The translations under genes and the position numbers were made by a program. Below the pieces are notes generated by a model. It searched no databases. It saw only the letters and a list, made by a program, of their open reading frames with translations, and had not been told where the DNA came from. A DNA stretch of 64,000 nucleotides. It comes from Xenosphaeropsis pyriputrescens. Taxonomy: Eukaryota > Ascomycota > Leotiomycetes > Phacidiales > Phacidiaceae. Below, in pieces: positions 46,514-58,722 of the stretch. The number at the start of each line of letters is the position of its first letter. The stretch's first letter is position 1. The DNA lies in NCBI GenBank assembly GCA_022609375.1, contig JAGKQE010000056.1, positions 122,673-186,672 of the forward strand, written 5' to 3'.

Positions 46514-48110
46514 CTACAATCTCGTGCCCATGTTAACATGCACGGCCTTGACATTGCTGTAAGCCGCCAAGCCGGCCTCACCCAGCTCACGGCCAATACC
46601 ACTCTGCTTGACGCCACCGAATGGGATTCTGAAGTCGGAGTCCTGAGAGCTGTTGATCCAGACCATGCCGGCCTCGATGCGCTTGGCGACACGGTGGGCG
46701 CGGTTGAGGTTAGTAGTGAAGACGGCGGAGCCGAGGCCATACGTGGTGTCATTGGCCATATCGATGGCCTCCTGCTCGGACTTGAAGGAGGCGATGACGC
46801 AGAAGGGGCCGAAGACCTCTTCGCGGTAGATCTTCATGGTGGGCGAGACGTCAGTGAAGACGGCGGGCGTAATGAAGAAGCCCTTGCCGTCGCCCACGTT
46901 CTTGAAGGCTTCGCCGCCCGACACGAGCGTGGCGCCCTCCGACTTGCCGGCCTCGACGTAGCTCAGCACGCGCTCGTATTGTGCCTTGGTCACTTGTGGG
47001 CCTTGGAAGGTGCTCTCGGCGAAGGGGTCGCCTACTACGGAGACGTCTTTGACTTGTGCTTTGAATTGCTCAACAAAGGTGTCATAGATGGTATCTTGAA
47101 CGAGAATGCGGGATGTGGCCGTGCAGATTTGGCCCTGATTGGACATAATGCCAATATGAGCCCACTTGACGGCCTGGTCCAGTTCTGCGTCGTCAAAAAC
47201 GAGGAGTGGGGACTTTCCACCAGTTTCAAGGGTAATGTTCTTCATGTTGATGGCAGCCATCTTCATGATCTCCTTACCGGTGGTGGTGGATCCGGTGAAG
47301 GCAACCTTGTCCACATCAAGATGAAGGGAAAGGGCTGCTCCAGCTTCACGGCCGTGACCGTTAATGATATTGACAACTCCTGGTGGGAAACCAGCCTCCT
47401 TGACGAGCTCTGCAAAATAAAGGACAGAAAGCGGTGTCTGCTCGGCAGCCTTAAGAACAACGGTGTTACCGCATGCAAGTGCAGGACCGAGCTTCCATGC
47501 AGCCATGGCAAGAGGATAGTTCCATGGAATGATCTGAGCACAAACTCCAATAGGCTCTTTCAGAGTGTATGTGAACTTATCAGCTCCAGTATCAATAACT
47601 TGACCGTAGATCTTGTCTGCATATCCTCCATAATACTTCAAAGTCGAAAGGACCTCGTTCACGTCCTCATTGAGAGAGACTTGATATGGCTTGCCATTGT
47701 CCCAGGTCTCAATGGTAGCAATAGTCTCAGCGTGCTGCTTGACAAGATCAGATAGCTTGACCATCAGCTCTCCACGGTCAGTGGGTGACATATCTCTCCA
47801 GCTTGGGTCCCTGAAGGCCTTTCGGGCAGCCTTGACAGCTGTATCAACATCGTCTGCAGTGGCAGCATATACTGAGGTAATTTCGGATTCATCGCTGGAC
47901 ACAGTAGGATGACATTAGCACTGGTTGATCAGGATCACCATGATGGCTATCTCTCTAGTTACATGAGTCTAATCACCTTGGATTGATACTAGCCAGCTTC
48001 TGCCCGTTGCTGCTCTTCACAAATTCATTGTTGATAAACAGACCAATTGGCTGGGTATATTTGCGGCCATTGGGAGCTGTGAGCTCAACATGGAGATCAG
48101 AGGAGGACAT
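46514..48110 (-). CDS. NAD(P)-dependent aldehyde dehydrogenase
   Basis: Oxidises aldehydes (for example acetaldehyde) to acids. Exons 48110-47977 and 47894-46514 give 504 residues from MSSSDLHVEL. Catalytic residues fall at the classical numbering: Glu268 in LETGGKSPL and Cys302 in NQGQICTATSR. The cofactor segments IIPWNYPLAMAAWK and VAFTGSTTTGKEIM and the C-terminal FGGVKQSGIGRELGE are present, and length is typical. In the same exon the frame is open upstream, with another ATG at 48314 that would add 68 residues containing 11 basic and one acidic residue (MSLHLHLFKSRSSRYLL start), resembling a mitochondrial presequence. The inner ATG has A at -3, the outer one C, so both a mitochondrial and a cytosolic product are plausible. 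A 405-codon antisense frame is a codon-bias shadow. Confidence 0.93.
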
Positions 48111-49612
48111 GTTTGACTTTGTCGTGATTGTTCTCGTGGGTGCGAGAGTGGGCTGTGGGGGCCGTTTGTTGGTGATGGTGAACGGCTGCCGGCGCAAAGA
48201 GTCTGGGGAATGATTTCTGTATGCGAATGGGATCGTTGTACACAAATTCCTGAGAGTAGGATTTAGCAAGTAGCGCGAAGACCGAGACTTGAAGAGATGC
48301 AGATGCAAGGACATGAGGAGAGAGGATGGAGGTGATTGTTTATATATGTGCATTTGATTTGGTTGTCTGCGATAACGAGTAAAGCACTCGAATCTTGCAA
48401 TGATGGTCTGCCTGCATTGCATGTACTCTAGTGCGGGGAATGCTTTCACTCCACACAACCAATGCAGCTGTCAAGCTCTCAACTCAACATCAACATCAAC
48501 AGCAACGCCAACGCCAACGCCAACGCCAACGCCAACATCGATACCAACATCAACATCGCCATGAGGGAAAGGATATACAGTAATACTTGAACTCTACACT
48601 CCACTTGCTTGGCAAGCGTATGGGTCTTCCCCACTACTGAAAGGAAAGCCGCTCGCCTACACGTCCCGAATCGGTATTGGTTTGTTTCTATAAGCCCAAG
48701 CAAACAGTCGTGGAGGAAATACCTGAGCATGGAGTGTAAGGAGTGAGAAGCTCCTCGCCCTCAGGGGTCGCCATAGTTCAATGGTCTAGTGCACATAGTT
48801 GTTTCTGAGTGGAGTGGTGGAGTGTACGCAGAAAGTTGACATTGACTCTGTCCTCTGTGTGACTACAATCACATCACCTGCTCACTCACGGTCAAGATAT
48901 CACAGACCAGGCAAACAACGACATTTCGGAAAAAGAACTTTTGGAAAGGCAAGCCTGTTCCGGATCCAAAAATACCCAATATAAATACACATGCCCCGGC
49001 CGCCGAAGATTCCCTTGTCCTGCCCTTCGATGCCTATTCTACAACCAACTTTACACCCAAGTCCCGGCATTCCCACCGACCTAACATGGCCATACTATAT
49101 ACCAACCCCTATCAACAAAAAAACAAGAGCAAACAAAACTGTAACTGAAAAGCAAAGCAAAGCAAAAAAAAAAAAAGAGGTCCAATTTCCAAACAATAAA
49201 AGAAAGCAAAAACAAAACAGCAAAAGGAATTAGGGGTAACACGATGAAGAATGCGCCGCCAGGGGTATAATGTTATCAGTTGCCTGAAAAAAATGCTCTT
49301 TGCAGAAGAAGCAGTGGAGATTGAAGAAAAGAAAAAGTGTAAGTTAAAGGGAGGGAGGGTGATAGAGAAGAAAACCAAAAAAGAAGAAGAAGAAAAGGCA
49401 AATTGGAAAATGGAAAATGGAAAATGAAGATGAGAATGAAGTTTAAAATGAAAATGAAAAAGAAATGAATGACCAAAAAATTATTAGGGTACATCTATGA
49501 TGATAGTTATATGCTATCCCCTTCCTTTTGTGATCCTATGTGCAGTGCAACGGGAGGGAAATTTCTTGATTTTATACAAAGGAAACACGTTTTTGCTGCT
49601 TCGTCCCCCACA
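48111..49612. other. intergenic with repeats and purine-rich tract
   Basis: About 1.5 kb between the aldehyde dehydrogenase start and the 3' end of the bZIP gene, both on the minus strand. The first 200 bases may encode the optional presequence. A (CAACRYC)-type hexanucleotide array is at 48482-48557, and an A/AG-rich tract spans about 49130-49470. No further gene is supported. Confidence 0.5.
48482..48557. repeat. CAACATC/CAACGC hexanucleotide array
   Basis: CAACAT units grade into six CAACGC units and back to CAACAT, in the promoter region of the aldehyde dehydrogenase gene. Confidence 0.82.
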
Positions 49613-51247
49613 TCATCTTCGCTCTCGTTCGGACGGCGGTGGCGGCGCCTGCCAACTCCTACCCGGGTAAGGGTCGTAGGGCGCAGCCGGAAGAGTGGAG
49701 CTCATGGGCGAAGGGCCGCTCGTCGATACGGGACCGCTGTCGATGCGCAGAGGTGGTAGAGTTGTCACGGGCGGTCCGGGTCTGTAGGCCGGAGGAGCCG
49801 GTGGGAGACCCGACTGCGACGTATGCGAAAAGGCCGACATGCTCTCATATTCCTGGCCATCGGTCCTTCGCCGTCTTGATGGTCGGTCTGATTCCTCCTG
49901 GGGTCGCGGTGCTTGGTATGGTCCCGTCGATCTATCGACATTCACGCTGCGCGTCATCCTTGGACTAGGTGGTCCTCGCCCCAGCTCTCGATCGCCCGTG
50001 CTCCTGATAGCAATATCCCTGAATCGATCCCTCTCCCCTCTATAAAAATTCCGTTCTTGTTCCATCAACCCTACTTGTCTCAGCAACTGCTGCTTATCCT
50101 CTTCCAAGGCCCGATTATGTGTCTCCAATTTTCCAATCTGCGTATTTGCCTCTCGTTCTTTCTCCTTTCTGCGTTGTCTAAAACGCGCTGATGCTCCTGC
50201 GTTGCGCGCGCGCTTCTCGTCAGCTGACTTGGATGCAGAAGATGCATCAACAGGTACTTGATAGGTGCCGTCGGACGTGGAAAAAGTCATGAATTGATAG
50301 TTGGAGCTAGGTTGCGACGTGGAAGGACCGCTGATGGACGCGATGGAAGGACGATACGGACCTTCTGTGCCCACTTGACTCCCTTGAGGACCACTCCCTG
50401 GCTGATGCGATTGCGCGAATGTTGAGCCGGAAAAGTATGAAGAAGTATTTGATGATTGTCCAAGAGCATGCACGTTCGCGGGAGATGTTTGAGTCGAAAG
50501 ACCGTATGAGGAATAAGAGCCACTGGGACTTGTGCTTTGCGATTTCGGTTCCGGAGGTTGCGCTTGCATCGCAAGACCTTCTCGTCGATTCAAGGGTATT
50601 GCGGATGCTGATGAGGGATAGGATGCGCGAAGTGTCAAGGATCCTGGCACGTCTGATACTGGCATTCTGCTGGGATCTGCAGTATATCTGCGATCCCTTG
50701 GGCCTCCGTAAGGTGTTCGAGCCGGGTCAAGAGATTCCATGCTCGGATGTGCCCTCAAACTTGGGGACATTGGTGTCAATATGCGACGCGCCTGAGATGC
50801 GCCTGCTGACTGTGGATCCGACGGTCCAGAAGTGCTCGTTGTCGACTGCGCGCCATATGCTGTGGACACAGAAGATAACGAAGGGTATCGCGGTATCTGG
50901 CCGAGCTGGGGGCTGCCTCTCATGCGCAAATCCGGACTACTTGTCGGTCCAGCATCTGACGGGTTCAAAATTGTGTGTACGCCTATCGTTCGGGAAGATG
51001 ATGAAGAGTTCATGGTCTTTGAGTCGCTTCCGCCCTCTGCTCTATCCGAGGAGGAAGCCATGCCCGTGAAGGATGTCTGGCGTGATAAATGTTGCTCTTG
51101 AGCATGCTGTTGTTGCATATCCGTTCGATCCGCCATCCCATGCCCGCCATGGCCTTCATCTCGGAGTCGCACAGGCGGTAGAATTATTCTCTGGCCCTCT
51201 GTCGGTGAGCGAGATGCAGGACGAGACGCAGATGGCCGCTGCGACAT
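49613..51247 (-). CDS. bZIP transcription factor
   Basis: Sequence-specific DNA-binding regulator, nuclear. One exon encodes 544 residues from MSQRPSASRPASRSPTEGQR; the frame stays open upstream to 51625 but that part looks like untranslated leader. The protein is mostly Ser/Pro/Gln-rich. A short conserved GVHTILNPSD motif is at ~90-98, seen in several fungal regulators. The basic region at 345-364 reads KRARNAGASARFRQRRKEKE with the invariant Asn and Arg, followed by an amphipathic coiled coil to about 405. The tail is Pro-rich. I cannot assign it to a named regulator (CYS3/MetR-like basic regions are similar but not identical). It is preceded by a very long gene-free upstream region, unusual for the window and common for developmental regulators. 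Confidence 0.87.
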   Translation of the reverse strand: MSQRPSASRPASRSPTEGQRIILPPVRLRDEGHGGHGMADRTDMQQQHAQEQHLSRQTSFTGMASSSDRAEGGSDSKTMNSSSSSRTIGVHTILNPSDAGPTSSPDLRMRGSPQLGQIPRYPSLSSVSTAYGAQSTTSTSGPSDPQSAGASQARRILTPMSPSLRAHPSMESLDPARTPYGGPRDRRYTADPSRMPVSDVPGSLTLRASYPSSASAIPLNRREGLAMQAQPPEPKSQSTSPSGSYSSYGLSTQTSPANVHALGQSSNTSSYFSGSTFAQSHQPGSGPQGSQVGTEGPYRPSIASISGPSTSQPSSNYQFMTFSTSDGTYQVPVDASSASKSADEKRARNAGASARFRQRRKEKEREANTQIGKLETHNRALEEDKQQLLRQVGLMEQERNFYRGERDRFRDIAIRSTGDRELGRGPPSPRMTRSVNVDRSTGPYQAPRPQEESDRPSRRRRTDGQEYESMSAFSHTSQSGLPPAPPAYRPGPPVTTLPPLRIDSGPVSTSGPSPMSSTLPAAPYDPYPGRSWQAPPPPSERERR

Positions 51248-52006
51248 CGAGTCCTGGTCCCCTTGCCGCTGGACGTCCCCAGGACCGGAACATTGACGTT
51301 CTCCGGTCCCTTCCCAATTCCTTTGAGCGCTATATAGCTTTGTGACGAAGTTCGACAGGCCTTTTTCGAGCTGACCGGAAGAGAATGACTTTGTTGATTG
51401 ATGGCGAGACGAGCCTGCTTGGATGTCCGGGAGGACAGAGGGTGCAGGTCTCTTGCTCAGCGAAAAGTTCAGAGGCCCTTGTACAGCCAGGACGAATTTA
51501 TATGGTGAGAAGAATCTCCCGCAACTTGACTGGGCGATTTCTAAACACCTGTTTTGAAAAAGAAAGACAAAAAAAGAGAAGCAGAGAAAAATGGTCCAAT
51601 CCGGAAATCCACGTTCCACAAACAATTAGCAGTTCACCAACCAAACAATCAACAAATGAAGGCAAGAGCTAGCTGTGAGACGGGGAAGATGGGCGTATTA
51701 TATATATCGGCAGGGATGCTGTGAGGTCTGCTGGTGATGGAGGTCGCCTTCAGACGTGGAAGTTCGATGCAACGCAAGATGATGTATGGATCAGGATAAC
51801 TGGCGCAGACTGGCGCACTTGTCTGGGGGGTGGTGAAGAATAATATAGGAAAAGTAGACAGAGCACCAGAGAGACAATGTACAGATAAATAATTCGCTGG
51901 GGAACGGACCAGTGATACAGCTGATGGATTGACCGGGGGGGCTTGTGACTTGAGTGGGCAGCGATGTTGATGGCAATGTTCAAAAAGTGAGCTCAAGCTC
52001 CCTCTT

Positions 52007-52017
52007 TCTTTCTTCCT

Positions 52018-52050
<33 letters not shown>

Positions 52051-52115
52051 CTCTCTACTTTTTCTTCTTCTTTTTTATTATTTCTCCGTCTCTCTCTCTC
52101 TTCCTCACTCTCTTG
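52007..52115. repeat. polypyrimidine CT tract upstream of the bZIP gene
   Basis: About 100 bases composed almost only of C and T on this strand, with CTTT and (CT)n runs. Read on the gene's strand it is a GA tract 760-870 bases upstream of the bZIP start. It could be promoter- or leader-associated. Confidence 0.7.
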
Positions 52116-52575
52116 TCTTTCTGAAAGCTCCTCAGTCTGTGCGTGTGTCTTTTTTCTGTCACTATATCCGTTTTTGTGTCTTTCGCATTCGCATATGGCC
52201 CGAGTGGCTTTCTTCAGATGGAGAGTAACTAACAGTCTTGGGAGCTCTGAGCGTGTATGAAAGTAGATAACAGAGTGTGTACAGCGGTCCAGCGAAATTG
52301 AGAGTGAATAATAGTAACAGCGGTGCTGGGCAGTAGTAGTTCGTGAGGTAGCAGGTAGTCAGTCGTTCTACCTAGTGTTCCAGGTCATTTTTCTGGACCA
52401 CAAGGACCAGAGTGAATAGCACAGCCAGCGGAAGGGCACAGGGCAGCAGTGGCAGCAGTAGCAGCAGAAGCTGTACTACTGTACTGTACTGTACTTGGTG
52501 GTAAGGGTAAGGGTAGGTATGTATGGGTAAGGTATTGGTAAGGTATGGAACAGCATGGGATGAGATGGGATGGGA

Positions 52576-52602
52576 GGGAATCAGGATCAGGATCAGGATC
52601 AG
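52576..52602. repeat. CAGGAT hexanucleotide array
   Basis: Four to five tandem copies of CAGGAT (ATCAGG register). Confidence 0.75.
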
Positions 52603-52723
52603 GATTGCTCGGGTGGTCAATGTACGCAGACAGTTCCGAATGAGAGCTCCATGATGAGATGGAAAAACCATGGCCCCTGCTGATGGAGAGAGGTCGCTGT
52701 TCCTACCTGCGACAGGCATCTGA

Positions 52724-52812
52724 TGGTGCTTGGTGCTTGGTGCTTGGTGCTTGGTACTTGGTGCTTGATGCTTGATGCTTGGTGGATGTCTGATGTCTGA
52801 TGTCTGGTGTCT
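52724..52812. repeat. GGTGCTT heptanucleotide and TGATGTC arrays
   Basis: About nine copies of a seven-base unit (TGGTGCT, with TGATGCT variants), followed directly by four copies of a TGATGTC-like heptamer. Two adjacent heptamer arrays of related sequence suggest one evolved from the other. Confidence 0.78.
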
Positions 52813-55800
52813 GATGCCTTTGAAGCTAGATTGCAGGCTCATGGCGCTTGACTCCAATAGGTAGCATATTGACTCTGAAGGGTATCTTCGTTACCCTTCC
52901 CTCTTCACCCGTCCACCTCCAAGCTCGGTCCCCACGTCGCCTCATCTCACCGCACATGGAGCACACAGCGCCTCTCTGACCAGAGAGAGGGCCTACCTAG
53001 GGCCCAGGTACTGTGTACACATTATGAGCAGGGGAGGGTGGATGGTCGAGCCAAAGGCAAAGACACAGCATGAGTCCAGCGCGCTTTCGCGCATGGGTCT
53101 GGGGCTGCAATGAACAGACAGCGGCAATAGCTGAGAAGCCAAAGCAGGACCAGGGCTTCGAAGAGAGGTAGGTAGGTAGGTAGGCAGAGTACGGAGTAGT
53201 ACTTGGGAAGCCATTAAAACAAAACGAAACAAATCAGAACAGAACAGAAAAGACACACCATGGGGCCTAAGAGGTCGTGAAGAACGAGTGAGTACCGAGT
53301 GAGTACTTACTACTGCATAGCTCTCTTGTTACTTTTCCCTTCTTCGGCGCGTCCGCTTCTTCTTGTTCTTCGACTTCTTCGACTTCTTTGCACCGAACAA
53401 TACCTGACCTGACTTAGAAGCATTAGAACGAGCCTTAGAACGGTCCCAAAAGCTAAATCCCTACCTTGGTACCTCAAGTACCTACTTCGTACGGGCGGCA
53501 GTCATTTGCCCGACAGGCTCAGGCTCAGGCTCAGGCCATCCAGCTCACCAGCTCGCCTTGTTGATGAATATGTACATGGCTCATGGAGGCTAGATCAACC
53601 TTGTCCTCATTCATATTTCCGTGCCGATGTAGAGTAGTGCTACTGGCATTTGGTGAGTGTTGCACTAAGTCGGAGCTGCAGTGGCTGGGTACGACCGGTA
53701 ACGACTAACAGCTTGTCACTGGCAAGACTGAGGGGCACGGGGTTCATGAAAATCTGGGAGCAAATGTCTACCTACCTATGTTTGGGGCGATGGCGTTGAA
53801 CGGCGGTACTGGGCGGTACTCGCTTCTCTCGCTCTCGGATTGTTCCATCCTGTTCCAATTGTTGGTCTTGGTCTTGGTCTCGCTGTCGATGTCGATGTAT
53901 TCATAGCTCCGTAAGGGTAGAATAGAGTCTTCCGCAGGTACGAATGTTCCGTGAGTGTGGATTGTTCGTTAGGTACTAGTTTCTGCCAGGTAAGTCGCAA
54001 CATGTGTATCAGGGAGGTAAACAAATACCCTTTGTACTGTGTGTATAAATAATGGAATTATACGCGTCAATGTCTCTGTGTGGAGTGCAAAGTGCAAAGT
54101 GTAAAGTGTGAAACGTAAATTGTGAATTGTAAACTGGAAACTGTAAACACATGTGGCTTCTCGCAATCGTTGCCGACCAGCGAACGAGTGATATGAGACC
54201 CTCCCTCACTTACTGCTATGGTTTCCTTCATCTGTTTTCTCTCTCCTTTTCCTTCATTCTTCTGTTTTCCGATTTCGTTCTTTCCGTAAGGGGGTGATAT
54301 GGGAATGAGTGTCGAGCCTCCGGGGATAAGAATGGCATACGCGCCTCGGACACAGCTACGGTACCAGGGTAACAAAAGTTCCCGAGTACGGGAGTGAGCC
54401 ACGTTTGGGCAGCGAAGGAGCTGAAGGGCGTTTAATGACGAATGGCGAAATGAAGAACTAGCAACTAATATGGCGAGTGACTTGATGAAATTTACGAAAT
54501 GGTAGCAAGTCGAGTGAAAGTGGCTGAATACTTACTCCGCGGGTTGATATAATATGATCAAATATGTATGTACATATGTACTGGACTACGTATGTATGGG
54601 TACTTTCATACATGTTTAAATTGCTTGCTTTAAAGATGATGGGTTTGTACTGTACTGTACATAACAATGATATATGAAAAAGAAATACACAAATCATGTT
54701 TCATGTCTCGGGTTTCATGGACGTATATGAATATGTAGCATTTACTCAAGATATTAGTTCATGATAGAGAAAAGGAAGTACAATATTGAAGATGTATCTA
54801 TCTACCAGCGAGCATAGCCAGTCGTCTCTAGATACTAAGTTTATAATACCTAGAACATAGTCGTTACCTCGAAAGTATACCTAGCTTCACTTCTTCTCCA
54901 ACTGATCTGATGTAAGGTTTGTGGTTCTTGAGATTGTGACATTGAAATGTCATAACGTACATTGGTCTTATCATGATCCTATGATATCTGATGCTCTGAT
55001 GTTAAAATTGACTAAAGTGTAAGGTTTAGGAAAAGAATTCATCACACACATTAGTTGGATGATTGGATATCTGCGTAGTACATACATACATAGGTAGCCA
55101 GTCGTTCACGTATCCCAGGTAGAATCTCGAGTCATCTTTCCCTTCTCCTGCCCCTTCTCCTCTCCCCCTCCCCCCTTTCCCTGGCGTTTAACTGCTTACC
55201 ATGTCGTTGGCGTTGTGTGGCACGCCCATGCATGCATGCACACTCCTTTGCTGAGTACATGTACATAAGTAGTGGAGCATATGGAGCGTGGAGAATGGAG
55301 GAGGAGAGGCAGTCGGGACAGACAAGCTGTGACGGCCAACACTTCTCTCTCTCTCATTCGTCCCAGCAAAGGATATGGCCGCAGCGCGGAAGACGGGTAG
55401 TCTTGCATGTAATAGCTAACAGCTAAGGGTATGCACGTACATATGATACTTAGATGTATTCGTACATATGCATGCTTGCATGGCTAACGACTACGAGTGA
55501 CGACTAGTATTCTAGAGCAAGAGGTCTGAAGAGAAGATCCAAGGAAGGCCAGAAAGCAAGTGCGGAACTTTGTATCAATTAACAGCGGGCCCTCACGACG
55601 CCATTGCCATCATCGTTGAGTTTCGTTATCATCCTCAACAACAGCAACATGAGAATGAGAATGAGAATCAAACCGAAAACGAAAACCACACGCGTGCCCG
55701 ACGGAATGTATCCACTTACCCTACTCACTAGAATAATACTTACCACTGTCCATGTTGTATGGAGTAGCGTCGTGGCGGGAAGACAACTCCACCATGCACA

Positions 55801-58668
55801 ACTTCATCCATGATCCACAATCCAAGTCGAGTCTCAATCAGTCCTTCCATCGAATAGAGAATCGAATCCATCAACCGTCAACTAGAACTCAAGCCATCAC
55901 GCCATCAATTGTACGTATTAGTGTTCGTACAGTGCGAGAATACAAGCTACAGATCACAAACTTACAATACCAGGTATCCTATGTTATCAGTATCCTATTA
56001 ATCCCGCTCATATGTATGTTCTGTACATAATATCATCAACAATCAAAGCCCCCGGACCCTCCACCGACATCCACATCCACATCTACAAATCCACAAACGG
56101 ATTCAGACGCACACTCACACACGCTTGCAGCCGAATCAGGGCACGGAACAGACAAAAAGTCTGTCAATCAGGTCAGGACTGGCCCCGTCCGATCTACGAT
56201 GGGCTCGCTCCAGCCCCCAAAGCAAGTTGAGAAGGGCAGGGCATGCATAAGGTAGGATACCTAAGTAGGTAGGGAGCCAGGTTTTGCAACAGGCGGCGTA
56301 ATTAGGTACGGAAGAGCGAGGGGAGAAGGGCTTCCAGCTTCCAGCTTCCAGCCTCTAGTCTCTAGCCTCCAGCCTCCGACCCTCAGTGTCCAGCGTCCAG
56401 CAGCCTCCAGCACGGCAGTTGATGGAAATCCATGAGTGTCAAATACCTAGCTACAGTAGCTGCAGAACTGGAAAGCTCTCTTTCGGATGTGATAGGTACC
56501 GTAGGGTGGGTATCCACAGCACAACGCGCACGAATTCGGCCTTGCGATGTCAAGGGAGTGCATAGGTAAGGTAGGAGTGAGTTTTTAGGGTAGACTGGGC
56601 TGTTGACGTGACATCTATTCTGTGTACGGACTTGACACATATTGTGTACAGTATTCATACTTACGTAGAACACATGTCACGAATCGGTATGCATGGGATG
56701 CTTGCTAGAGAGGACTCAAGTGTATTTTAAGACTTGGACGTGTGATACATTTCTAGCCAGAGAAAAGTGTAAATGGGTATCACTCAAAGCAGAGGAGTTC
56801 AGAAGTACAACAATTCATCAAAACACACTGCGATGCGTAAGTTGATAGATATCGCGTGCGCGGAGTCCTCCAGAACTTCATGTTATTTGTTACCGTGCTA
56901 ATTACCCATCTTCGACTCCCAGGCACTCCACTCCGCACCTTCGGACAAAGGTCCGAAGTACGACGAGCACAACCAGGGCCCTACCCGTGCTTTCGTTCTC
57001 CAGGTTGGCGAGGCCAAGCTCGCACATCGCTTTTAGACTACCTACCTGGCATACCTAGCAACTCAAATCACCCAGCAAGTCCACAACAACATGGCCAGAT
57101 CAGTTGGAACTGATATCAAGATTGACATGCCTCCGCTCTATTTATATCCCGAACCTCAAGGACATCTCCCTTCCAGAAGAGATAGGAATGTGCTGCCGTG
57201 AGAGCTGAGACTCGATAATTCTCCGCGCGCCGCGTTAGCGGTCCGGATACCGAAATCTCAAACTCTACCTCTACGGACACAGGTACGTACACGGGCAGGT
57301 ATATAGATAGATATGCACATATATCGACAACGAAAGCATCTTCCAGTCCCAGGACTTCAAGCGGCCATCAGATAATCCCCATTGGTCTTTCAAATCGACG
57401 CTTTGCGGGGGGGATCTGTTGTTCTCTCGAGGGCGTAGGGGGTTCTCAAAGGGGGGCATCTTTTAATGTTTCTTCGCATCTGCAACGGGAAGCGTGTGTA
57501 TCTCTATCGTCCTTGGGGTGAGGTTGTCCTCCATGTTGTCGCCGACTTGAGATGTTGCCGATCCTCGCGGACCATTGATGGGTAGGGTTTGACGGGGCAT
57601 GTGAGATACTGGAGTGTGAGGAGGGTGATACTCTATGATCAAAATGAAACTGAGGGAAGGGAAAGATCTAAAGAATGGTAATATCGTAGAATATCTTGAA
57701 ATATCAAAAAAGTATTGCTGCTGCCACAAGGGAGTGGATTATTCGTTATGGTAAACTTAGGAATAGGTAGGTAGGCTACTTCATTTGCTTGGTATTGACC
57801 CGCTATCGTACATAATCGCCCCGTTAAAGCCCACCTCCATCGTGTCAAGGTTAATGTTAATGTTAATGTAGAATGGATGTACAACTATGCAAGTCGTGGC
57901 ATATGTAGTACATGGCAAAGTCATGAAGAATTGCTAGCTACCTGGGCAAGAGAGGCGCTTTGAAGTCGGGAATATCAATAATTGGTGATGACTGGCAAAT
58001 GGAGATAATGTTGATGGCCAGAACGCAGAAAATAATGTCACTGTTCAAGTCGGATGAGAACTGTATTTTCAGGATTATCATTCATGCTTTGACTTGCTTG
58101 TTTGTTGTTGTCATGGTCAATATTCTCATGCATTATTTATTGCCTATGCTATGCTATGCCATGCTATATTCTTCTCTTCATTGCCCGTCAACATGTACTA
58201 CCTCACGAACAGAGTAGAGGTATCGAAACCCTGCCATCCAACGACAGCAATAGAACCGATTCAACACATGAGGCTGATCATAATGCATACCTACACACCT
58301 CCACGGCGAACATCACTCCCTCACTCATAGCCCATCGAAGTCGAGGACCATGCAAGACCAGTCCGCCTACTGTCCACGCAGACATGGAAAAGGTCATGAT
58401 AACAACTTCAGTCGCCTTCATGACTTCGGAAATCCGCCCTTGGACCGCCTCAACTGCCTTGATCTTCGCCGGTTCACTGCCAGACAGGCAACAGCATGAA
58501 GATCATGATACACAGTCGTCGCTTGTGGAGGAGCAGGTGAAGGTGAAGGTGAAGGTGATCGTGCTCGTGCTCGTGCTCATCGACCGAGGCTCCTCTGAAT
58601 GATATGCAATATCGAGATACCCTGCCATTAGTTTGTCCGCCGAGAAACACTCTACTTATTACTCTACT

Positions 58669-58722
58669 CCTGACGACCACGACAACAACCACGACATCAA
58701 CCACGACATCAACCACGGAGAA
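58669..58722. repeat. ACGACAWCAACC dodecamer array
   Basis: About three copies of a twelve-base unit (ACGACATCAACC) preceded by diverged ACGACA units. The 200 bases before it also hold GAAGGT and CGTGCT hexamer runs at about 58534-58580. Confidence 0.65.

Noticed and set aside
46538..47755. 405-codon open frame on the plus strand opposite the aldehyde dehydrogenase
   Set aside because: It is the complementary-frame shadow of a highly biased coding sequence; it has no domain and the minus-strand gene has complete catalytic motifs.
48768..48805. tRNA-like D-arm (ATAGTTCAATGGTCTAG) resembling a tRNA-Glu start
   Set aside because: No matching anticodon arm or T-arm (GGTTCGA) follows within 80 bases and no acceptor stem can be paired.
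51248..51625. 126-residue N-terminal extension of the bZIP protein
   Set aside because: The frame is open, but its hydrophobic and basic content does not resemble a transcription factor N-terminus; it is treated as leader, though not excluded.
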